Below, in pieces: positions 1 to 4,679 of a DNA stretch of 6,880 nucleotides. The stretch is taken from positions 1 to 6,880 of the forward strand of contig JACTVF010000127.1 in NCBI GenBank assembly GCA_019695435.1. Reading direction: 5' to 3'. The translations under genes and the position numbers were made by a program. The notes beneath the pieces were generated by a model, which did no database searches, was not told the DNA's origin, and was given only the letters and a program-made list of their open reading frames with translations. Within the stretch, counting starts at the first letter, position 1. Every line of letters begins with the position of its first letter. This stretch comes from Methanoregulaceae archaeon. Its GTDB lineage: Archaea > Halobacteriota > Methanomicrobia > Methanomicrobiales > Methanospirillaceae.

Positions 1-256
1 TTACATTGGGAATTGTCAGGATGGTCAGGGCTCCGGTCGTGATCGTGACAGTCGCCGTCCCTTCCGTGAAGGTTCCGCTAAAAGCGCCGTTGGTAATTGT
101 TGCTGATGCTCCGTTGAAGGTAAATGTTCCAGATGGCAGCAGGAAACCAATCGTGTAATACGTCGAGCTCCCGCTGATGGTTGTGGGCGTAGCCGATGCG
201 GTCAGACAGGACAAAGCAAGAACTGCCGCTGCGATGATGCTGAGAATGCGTTTCAT
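1..256 (-). CDS. Secreted threonine-rich protein, C-terminus beyond window edge
   Basis: Reading from ATG at 256 the frame stays open to base 1, giving 85 complete codons with no stop, so the gene is cut by the window edge. The N-terminus is a classical Sec signal peptide: MKR, a hydrophobic core at about residues 4-18, and a likely signal peptidase I site after Ala22 (ASA/TP). Cys17 is not in a good lipobox, so a lipoprotein is less likely. The visible mature part is rich in Thr, Ser, Gly and hydrophobic residues in alternation (GTFTEGTATVTITTGALTI), suggesting beta structure such as an adhesin- or Ig-like surface protein, but I recognise no family. The start overlaps the stop of the upstream 85-aa gene by ATGA, and a strong GAGGAGGGGG ribosome site precedes it. 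A secreted protein directly behind head genes is unusual. The reading frame and signal peptide are seen; function is unknown. Confidence 0.75.
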   Translation of the reverse strand, partial: MKRILSIIAAAVLALSCLTASATPTTISGSSTYYTIGFLLPSGTFTFNGASATITNGAFSGTFTEGTATVTITTGALTILTIPNV

Positions 257-510
257 TGTGGTTCCCCCTCCTCGTTACTTCTTTGGTTCACTACTCCAAA
301 TTCTGTTGTCTGGTCCGGTATTTCATCAGGGGGTTCGATCCAGATGCATTGATTTTCAGTATACGCCGTTGCTGAAATTACTCCATCTTTTTTCATGAAA
401 CGAAAAAGCAGACGCCGATCAGGATTCACAAGTTCGCGCAGGACGTTGGCGGAAATAACCACTCCGTCAATGTCGATGATCCCGATCTCTTCATTGAGTC
501 GGATGCGCAT
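253..510 (-). CDS. Hypothetical 85-aa protein after portal-MuF gene
   Basis: I do not recognise this protein. It starts at ATG 510, one base after the TAG stop of the portal fusion, and ends in TGA at 255-253 overlapping the next ATG. An AAAAAGG stretch on the minus strand just upstream can serve as ribosome site. The sequence begins MRIRLNEEIGIIDIDGVVIS, strongly hydrophobic-alternating and likely beta-stranded, followed by a charged middle (RRLLFRFMKKDG) and an acidic, proline-containing tail with no cysteine pair, signal peptide or membrane segment. One cysteine is present. Position suggests a small head-associated or accessory protein made together with the portal, which is inference. Its tight fit between two genes on the same strand is the main support that it is real. 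Confidence 0.75.
   Translation of the reverse strand: MRIRLNEEIGIIDIDGVVISANVLRELVNPDRRLLFRFMKKDGVISATAYTENQCIWIEPPDEIPDQTTEFGVVNQRSNEEGEPQ
264..273 (-). promoter_or_regulatory. Strong ribosome binding site for the secreted protein at 256
   Basis: On the minus strand GAGGAGGGGG lies 7 bases before ATG at 256. It supports that ATG as a true start even though it sits inside the last codons of the upstream gene. The purine run also lies within the coding part of the upstream 85-aa gene, so the two genes are translationally coupled. Confidence 0.7.
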
Positions 511-511
511 C

Positions 512-2971
512 CTACGCCGCCTTTTTATTTTCGTCGTTGAGCTCTACGATGTGTGCGGAACAGCGGCACCGAGGATGTGCCGGCGGTGCGGGGTCACCTG
601 AAGGGAATAATTCACCGAGCGGTATTGGCCCTTCGTCGTTATTCTCTGTACATTCCTCTTCGTCGTCATCCTCGTGAAGCATACTCAAAAGCCACTCGAT
701 TGATTTGACCACGCCGGTTTTCATCCACGCTTCCAGGTTCCCGCGGGACTGCGCAAACTTGACCTCCGTCTCCGCGATGAATCGCGCGCGCTCTTCCGAG
801 AACACGCCGGCCGCTTGTATCCTCGCTGCCAACTCATTCATCGGAGTTTCCCGCTCGAACGCTTCTGTCAGAATCTGGCGTAGCATATCCCGCGTTGAAT
901 CGGTGATGGCCATAGCCGCTCTTGGATTCTGGACGAGAACACCATTCACCCATTTCATCCCTACGAGTTCAGCGCCGCGATTGCGAGCGTAATCCATGGC
1001 CACCTGGTTCACATCGCTGATTACCGAACTGGTGATAACTCGAACTGGGGTGGGAGCAAGGCTTACCGTCAATGGTCCTGCCTGAACTGCTCTTCCCGCC
1101 TGGTCAATCCCGATCGACGCACCATCAAGAGATGCTTCAGAGATGGGAGCTTCAACAGATTCAGGAAGAGTATCCCATGGGATGCTGGCCATGATTTCGT
1201 CGACCATCTGATCTACCTGGCGTGCTATCTCTTCCTGCGACAGCGGCTCATTCTCGGCCTTGGCTACCTTTTTTGCGCGCGGTGAGACGATGACAATGTT
1301 GGATCGAACTTCATGAAAGAACTTATAGACCTTGGCAAATAGTTGAGCCTTCGCTGTGCGGCAACGAATCGTGTCCCGGTTCGGATCGAGGATGGCAGGC
1401 TGCGTATTGGCTTTGGCGAGTTTCTGCTTTCCCTTCCCGCCGGCCGGAGGCTTATTCCCGTCACCATCTGGCTCGTCGTCATCATTCCCGCCATTGGCCG
1501 CCGTGCCTAGCTTCGGCTCTGGAGGCGTGGGCAAGAGTCCCATCGGGACCCATCCTGTCGCAATCCACTTCCCGAGTTGGTCAGCCTCGGGCTCCGATCG
1601 CGGGTCCCATCCTCGCGCAATCCTCTTCTCGTTCACTGTTGCAACGCCGGATTCAAGATCAATCTTGTCGATCTCAGATTGCTTAGATGGATCTGGATCT
1701 TGCGAAATATCGAACTTGAACTCGTACTTCTTATAACCCATTTTTCCCTGGAGGATAAAGTTTATTGTTCTCTCTACCCACTCACGGAATGGAGAAATTC
1801 CCTCTTCTTCAGCAGCTTCTTGGTTGGACTGAGCGCTCGCTCTATTCATTGGCCGGGTAAGTCGCTGCGCACTGATTCCATAACCGAAACATAATTTTTT
1901 GATGTGAAGATCATCGAACTCGTCAGATAGTTTCGGCTCCTCTAACTGCTTGATGAACTCTTCCTTTGGGCTATCAGCAGTTTTGAATCCTTGCGCGAAT
2001 CGGAACATCCTGCGGGATTCAAGATTCCCTCTCATGTCGGAATTCAAGTAATTCATCGCTGCTTTCACAATATCCGGCTGAGTGTCGGATGGCACAACCC
2101 ACAGGACATTGGGAATCGATCCGTCCTTGTAGAAAGCCTTCACATAACGAAGGCGCTGAATCCCGACTTCAATCTCTTCGGCCAACTCTTCTGTTGGGGA
2201 AACTCCGTAAAGCGCAGAGGCGATGTTCCCCTCTTCATACACAATCTTTCGCGGCCGATAAATGAGCTGATCGGATGAAAGGTTGACGCGCGGTATTCCT
2301 TCCCACAACTGTTGGAACGCTGGCGCCGGCGGGGCAGGCGTATAACCGTTCGCATCTACCAGGCGAGTGATGTATGCCCCTTGCATGATGCGCCATTCGT
2401 AGACGGTCCCATCCTTTGCTTTCCTGAGTAGGACACAGCCAGCGTCGATGCGCAGCATATCGTCGATGAGCGGCTGTACCCAATCTTGAAACTCATGCTC
2501 GCCATCGGGGCAAGTCATGAAATCTGTTAATTTCAGGATGGTGTCGTCTTTCAGTTGCTTTGCTTCTCGGGCTTTCTTGTCCTCTCCGGGTTGCGCGCGC
2601 AGTTGAATTTTCCATCCGAGAGAGCTGATGATGTTCTCGACGTTGCTGATGCACATCCTGGCGAGAGGATAGCGAGCAAGGGCCTGGAGGTCGGCGGCGG
2701 TATACCGGGAGTCTGGCCGCGGCGTGAAGATGAGGTTCTGCCCCATCTGCATGTTGAAGCCGAGCGGCTGTGCATCGGGCGGCCCGAACGGTCGAACAGG
2801 CTGCAAGGGACTGGGCCAGTCCGTCGCTTTGATGCCGGGAATGAGTTCGTCGGGAGCCTGGTAGAGCTGGCCTTGCAGGTTGGTGAGCATGGAGGCCAAG
2901 GCGCCGAGAGGCCGGACGACTGCTGCCGATCCTGCCTTCTTGAATACCGCGAGAGCAGATAGGTTTGCCAT
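512..2971 (-). CDS. Phage portal protein fused to MuF-like head morphogenesis domain
   Basis: This 819-aa protein joins two head-assembly functions. Residues about 65-470 look like an HK97/SPP1-type portal, the dodecameric ring through which DNA enters the capsid: ALYGVSPTEELAEEI followed by an FYKDGSIPNVLWV segment, then GISAQRLTRPMNRAS and VNEKRIARGWDP near its end. A Pro/Gly/Asp/Lys-rich linker (about 482-525, with DDDEPDGDG) follows. Residues about 685-812 match the phage Mu gpF-like minor head domain: ERARFIAETEVKFAQSRG, a WLLSMLHED acidic stretch, one Cys near 774 and the terminal HPRCRC motif at 799-804. The domains are normally separate adjacent genes; fusions are known in some phages. 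I chose ATG 2971, which has GCGAG just upstream; an in-frame GTG at 2989 would add six residues but has no ribosome site. The gene stops at TAG 514-512, one base before the next start. Confidence 0.9.
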   Translation of the reverse strand: MANLSALAVFKKAGSAAVVRPLGALASMLTNLQGQLYQAPDELIPGIKATDWPSPLQPVRPFGPPDAQPLGFNMQMGQNLIFTPRPDSRYTAADLQALARYPLARMCISNVENIISSLGWKIQLRAQPGEDKKAREAKQLKDDTILKLTDFMTCPDGEHEFQDWVQPLIDDMLRIDAGCVLLRKAKDGTVYEWRIMQGAYITRLVDANGYTPAPPAPAFQQLWEGIPRVNLSSDQLIYRPRKIVYEEGNIASALYGVSPTEELAEEIEVGIQRLRYVKAFYKDGSIPNVLWVVPSDTQPDIVKAAMNYLNSDMRGNLESRRMFRFAQGFKTADSPKEEFIKQLEEPKLSDEFDDLHIKKLCFGYGISAQRLTRPMNRASAQSNQEAAEEEGISPFREWVERTINFILQGKMGYKKYEFKFDISQDPDPSKQSEIDKIDLESGVATVNEKRIARGWDPRSEPEADQLGKWIATGWVPMGLLPTPPEPKLGTAANGGNDDDEPDGDGNKPPAGGKGKQKLAKANTQPAILDPNRDTIRCRTAKAQLFAKVYKFFHEVRSNIVIVSPRAKKVAKAENEPLSQEEIARQVDQMVDEIMASIPWDTLPESVEAPISEASLDGASIGIDQAGRAVQAGPLTVSLAPTPVRVITSSVISDVNQVAMDYARNRGAELVGMKWVNGVLVQNPRAAMAITDSTRDMLRQILTEAFERETPMNELAARIQAAGVFSEERARFIAETEVKFAQSRGNLEAWMKTGVVKSIEWLLSMLHEDDDEEECTENNDEGPIPLGELFPSGDPAPPAHPRCRCSAHIVELNDENKKAA

Positions 2972-2981
2972 CGACTCGCAA

Positions 2982-3075
2982 TGTAACACGTCTGCCGATT
3001 TTGCAAAAGATTAGGAAGGAAATTTTGGAGGAGTTGTATTTATTTGTTACAAGTCAGAGTCCTGCTTTGTTACAA
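2982..3075 (-). repeat. TTGTAACAA repeat cluster A (three sites before the portal gene)
   Basis: Exact plus-strand TTGTTACAA copies lie at 3044-3052 and 3067-3075 (TTGTAACAA on the transcribed-sense strand), and a TGTAACA core lies at 2982-2988 next to the portal start. The 3044-3052 copy contains the TAA stop of the 67-aa gene. The half-sites TTGT and ACAA form an inverted repeat about one base, like a small operator. The region from 2990 to 3046 is AT-rich, but I could not name a convincing -35/-10 pair. Confidence 0.5.
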
Positions 3076-3250
3076 CGAGGTTACGATTCCTCAGCCCAGG
3101 ATCGATCAGTTCTGCTCCCATCGATGCTGCCGACGCCATGAGTACCAGTTCTCCGCTGTAGATGCGCGGCACCGGCTTGGCTGCCTTGCTGGCGGGGTGC
3201 GCACGGCGCTTCCGCACCAGTGTCCTGCCCTGTGTACGACTATGGTTCAT
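3047..3250 (-). CDS. Probable small basic protein, 67 aa, unknown function
   Basis: I do not recognise this short protein. It starts at ATG 3250, the first start after an in-frame TGA, with a weak GGAACGGA purine stretch immediately upstream. The first third is very basic (RTQGRTLVRKRRAHPASKAA), the middle is hydrophobic (SGELVLMASAASMGAELI) and the end is polar. There is no signal peptide or cysteine. The middle segment looks protein-like rather than random, and the gene fills the space between the 68-aa gene and the portal on the same strand, but shortness leaves real doubt. Its last codons and TAA stop contain two copies of the TTGTAACAA repeat described elsewhere. A longer frame on the opposite strand over the same bases runs against every neighbour and is less likely. 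Confidence 0.5.
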   Translation of the reverse strand: MNHSRTQGRTLVRKRRAHPASKAAKPVPRIYSGELVLMASAASMGAELIDPGLRNRNLVVTKQDSDL

Positions 3251-3317
3251 TCCGTTCCAATCTCAATGCGCGAGCCTTCCGCTGCTGCTCATGCTGCCGT
3301 GGTCTTGGACACCGCCG

Positions 3318-3332
3318 CACACATGATGTGTG
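3318..3332. promoter_or_regulatory. Perfect 15-base palindrome in the longest intergenic gap
   Basis: CACACATGATGTGTG is a 7-base inverted repeat around one central base. It sits in the 122-base gap (3251-3372) between the 68-aa and 67-aa genes, the longest non-coding stretch in the window. GCCGC and GCGGC blocks flank it, so a larger imperfect hairpin could form in RNA. No T-run follows on the minus strand, which argues against an intrinsic terminator. Its symmetry fits a dimeric repressor operator, but no matching protein is encoded here and no second copy was seen. The rest of the gap holds only very short frames and nothing I can name. Confidence 0.4.
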
Positions 3333-3372
3333 GTCGTAGCGGCCCGCGCGTCTCCCCGTTGCCGGGAAGCTG

Positions 3373-3579
3373 TTAGGCCGCCAGGCGAATGACCGGGTTC
3401 TTCTTGGAGAACTTCGTGGTGATGGACTTCCCCTCGATAATCAGTTCCCCGTCCTTGCCGCCCTGCAGATCGTAGGCGCTGCTGTTGGACTTCTTCCGCA
3501 AGACGCGCGCAGTTACGCCCTCGTCCACATCGATGAACGTGTCTCCTACTGCCAGATTTTCAAACTTCGTAACTTCCAT
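3373..3579 (-). CDS. Small VGDTF-type hypothetical protein, 68 aa
   Basis: This protein starts at ATG 3579 with GGAG eight bases upstream and ends at TAA 3375-3373. The opening MEVTKFENLAVGDTFI, then a short strand with a basic RKKSNSSAYDL segment, then a glycine turn and ILEGK-like strand, resembles a widespread class of tiny single-domain phage and bacterial proteins that start with a phrase like K-F-x-x-L-x-V-G-D-x-F and include a serine/alanine step. They are predicted small beta barrels; their role is not established and I recall no named family with confidence. There is no cysteine, signal peptide or membrane segment. It is the only small gene in this stretch with a clear ribosome site and protein-like beta pattern but no secretion or metal signature. 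It lies 56 bases after the secreted coiled-coil gene. Confidence 0.8.
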   Translation of the reverse strand: MEVTKFENLAVGDTFIDVDEGVTARVLRKKSNSSAYDLQGGKDGELIIEGKSITTKFSKKNPVIRLAA

Positions 3580-3635
3580 TTCATATTCTCCGTTTCTGTG
3601 AGGTTATCGTGCGTTGTGGTTTCCCGCCGCTCCCG

Positions 3636-4019
3636 CTACTTCTTCGCGGGTTCGGCTGGCTTTGCTTCCGGGGCTTTTGCTGGCTCCGGCTTCAATACAC
3701 AGACCGGATCTCCATGCTTTGGCCCAGGACTCTGATCGAGCTGTGGCTGGTACTTATCGCCACAGGCCTTGTTAAGTTCGGCAACCACAGCTTGAAACTC
3801 CTGCTGCGCTTGCTGTATCTGCTGCTGCGCTTGCTGAAGGGCTGCGTTGGCGCTCGTGATATTGTCATGGGCCTTGAAGTACATGGCCCGCTGATCTCCG
3901 GTAAGAACCGGGGGAGCGTCGGCTTTTGGCTGTGCTGGCGCGGGTGGTTGCTGCGCGTAGATTGACATCGCTCCGAGCATCAGAGCCGTCATTCCGAGGA
4001 TTGCTGCAATTCGTTTCAT
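3636..4019 (-). CDS. Secreted glutamine-rich coiled-coil protein, 127 aa
   Basis: The frame is open back to 4103, but ATG 4019 is the evident start: it has AGGAG and AAAGGA upstream and opens a clean Sec signal peptide (MKRIAAILGMTALMLGAMSIYA), with cleavage expected after Ala22, giving mature QQPPAPAQ. Residues about 45-85 form a Gln/Ala-rich helix with heptads QQAQQQI and QQAQQEF, encoded by a 15-base direct repeat with a 21-base period, so a coiled coil is likely. Cys86 and Cys107 are the only mature cysteines and could form a periplasmic disulfide. The tail is Pro/Ala/Lys-rich (KPEPAKAPEAKPAEPAKK), like periplasm-spanning linkers. There is no lipobox. The composition resembles exported proteins of Gram-negative soil bacteria. 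It may be a phage-encoded envelope protein or moron; its presence between terminase and portal is odd. Function unknown. Confidence 0.8.
   Translation of the reverse strand: MKRIAAILGMTALMLGAMSIYAQQPPAPAQPKADAPPVLTGDQRAMYFKAHDNITSANAALQQAQQQIQQAQQEFQAVVAELNKACGDKYQPQLDQSPGPKHGDPVCVLKPEPAKAPEAKPAEPAKK
3801..3836 (-). repeat. Imperfect tandem repeat, 21-base period, encoding coiled-coil heptads
   Basis: The 15-base unit CTGCTGCGCTTGCTG (plus strand) occurs at 3801-3815 and again at 3822-3836. The 21-base spacing equals seven codons, so the repeat encodes successive Gln-Gln-Ala-Gln-Gln heptads of the secreted protein. It may have grown by slippage or internal duplication. Confidence 0.8.
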
Positions 4020-4023
4020 CGTT

Positions 4024-4034
4024 TCCTTTCTCCT
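4024..4034 (-). promoter_or_regulatory. Ribosome binding site fixing the secreted protein start at 4019
   Basis: On the minus strand AGGAGAAAGGA ends four bases before ATG 4019, offering both AGGAG and AAGGA matches to the anti-Shine-Dalgarno. It decides against the longer in-frame start at 4103, which would put 28 non-signal residues before the signal peptide and overlap the upstream gene. Confidence 0.7.
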
Positions 4035-4051
4035 GTCTCCCTTGCGGGAAC

Positions 4052-4264
4052 TCAACCTTGTTCGTGGCCGAGATGCCACTGTCCACATCCTGAAATCTTG
4101 CACTTATACGCTTGCATCTTCCCTTTTCCGTGCGCTACCAGTCCTTCAGATCGATTGTGGTCCCGCGCGGCCTTCTGTGCCATCTGGCGGGACGGAAATA
4201 GTGCTTTGGAGCATTGCTGCGCAACCGTGACGGGATTTTGAACCTTCAGAAATGCGTGTGCCAT
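4052..4264 (-). CDS. Small C2H2-like zinc-finger protein, 70 aa
   Basis: This small basic protein starts at ATG 4264, eight bases after the upstream TAA, with AGAGG five bases before the start. Residues 1-45 carry a predicted helix rich in Gln, Lys and Arg (QQCSKALFPSRQMAQKAARD). The C-terminal part reads YKCKISGCGQWHLGHE, giving C-X4-C-X3-H-X2-H, a possible zinc-binding finger. Short phage and bacterial proteins ending in a tyrosine-x-cysteine, cysteine-G-x-W-H-L pattern are common and usually unannotated; they are thought to bind metal and perhaps nucleic acid. The sequence shows the motif; metal binding and any role in packaging are inference. It lies 32 bases before the secreted coiled-coil gene and forms part of a run of three cysteine-motif genes with the terminase and the 108-aa protein. 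Confidence 0.8.
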   Translation of the reverse strand: MAHAFLKVQNPVTVAQQCSKALFPSRQMAQKAARDHNRSEGLVAHGKGKMQAYKCKISGCGQWHLGHEQG

Positions 4265-4272
4265 CGTGCCTC

Positions 4273-4599
4273 TTACGTGGTCAACCCCTGAATCTCGGTC
4301 CCGCCAACCTCGTCGGCGCCAACGGGCCGGCCACCTTCCTGCTCGATGCTGTAGAGCGGCTTCACGCGGAAAAATGCACTACAAGCGGGGCAGGTCAGTC
4401 TCAAGAGTCCTGCCCGGATCGCATCACCTTTCCCCGGCCTCGTTGTTACAACCTCGTATTTCATGGTGAGCCCGACGTGACCACAGGCCCTGCAACGTAT
4501 CTTGGCCGGGTCAACAATCGGCAGCGAAGAAGCCTTGGGCGGCGGGACAATCAGCCGCAGGACGAACCGGAGCGCCAGCCATAGCCACTTGAAAATCAT
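4273..4599 (-). CDS. Membrane-anchored or amphipathic zinc-ribbon protein, 108 aa
   Basis: The protein opens with a hydrophobic, tryptophan- and arginine-containing helix (residues 1-18, MIFKWLWLALRFVLRLIV) and a Pro-Pro-Pro break, consistent with a single membrane anchor or, given Arg11 and Arg15, a membrane-surface amphipathic helix. A zinc ribbon follows: Cys36-X2-Cys39 in RCRACGHVG and Cys70-X2-Cys73 in TCPACSAFF, with a basic segment between. The tail (75-108) is polar and has no clear motif. ATG 4599 lies 12 bases after the terminase stop, with no good Shine-Dalgarno, so translation may depend on coupling; one TGTTACA repeat core overlaps this start codon. I know no named family. A zinc ribbon suggests nucleic-acid or protein binding, possibly at the host membrane, but that is inference. 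Confidence 0.75.
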   Translation of the reverse strand: MIFKWLWLALRFVLRLIVPPPKASSLPIVDPAKIRCRACGHVGLTMKYEVVTTRPGKGDAIRAGLLRLTCPACSAFFRVKPLYSIEQEGGRPVGADEVGGTEIQGLTT

Positions 4600-4679
4600 G
4601 TTACAACCGTATCACTTTCTGACCTGTCCCGCAATGCCTGCGCGGCTTAGTATCTTCGGGTCGAACTCATTTGTTACAA
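4443..4679 (-). repeat. TTGTAACAA repeat cluster B (around the terL / zinc-ribbon junction)
   Basis: Exact TTGTTACAA (plus strand) lies at 4443-4451 and 4671-4679, and a one-mismatch copy ATGTTACAA at 4598-4606 overlaps the ATG of the 108-aa gene. All share the same orientation, reading GTTGTAACA in the sense strand. Within genes the two exact copies encode Val-Val-Thr in unrelated proteins, whereas the middle copy spans intergenic DNA and a start codon, so protein sequence alone does not explain the repeat. Confidence 0.5.

Noticed and set aside
199..215. Lipoprotein lipobox at Cys17 of the secreted protein at the left edge
   Set aside because: The residues before Cys are Ala-Leu-Ser, a poor lipobox match, and a good ASA cleavage site follows at residue 22.
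2555..2962. Plus-strand 135-aa frame opposite the portal N-terminus
   Set aside because: It is a mirror of the well-supported portal frame, with low-complexity Gly/Arg/Glu composition.
2990..3046. Sigma70-type promoter ahead of the portal gene
   Set aside because: The stretch is AT-rich, with TTGCAA and TACATT only 15 bases apart; spacing and match are too poor to claim.
3044..3376. Plus-strand 110-aa frame opposite the 67-aa gene and its upstream gap
   Set aside because: It runs against all neighbours, has Cys/His/Arg-rich random-looking composition and no convincing ribosome site.
3580..3635. Intrinsic terminator after the secreted coiled-coil gene
   Set aside because: GC-rich bases are present, but I find no stable hairpin followed by a T-run on the minus strand.
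3636..4019. Spanin (lysis) interpretation of the secreted coiled-coil protein
   Set aside because: It has no lipobox and no retained membrane anchor, and no endolysin or holin is nearby.
4020..4103. 28-residue N-terminal extension of the secreted coiled-coil protein
   Set aside because: It overlaps the upstream gene and would bury the signal peptide; ATG 4019 has its own strong ribosome site.
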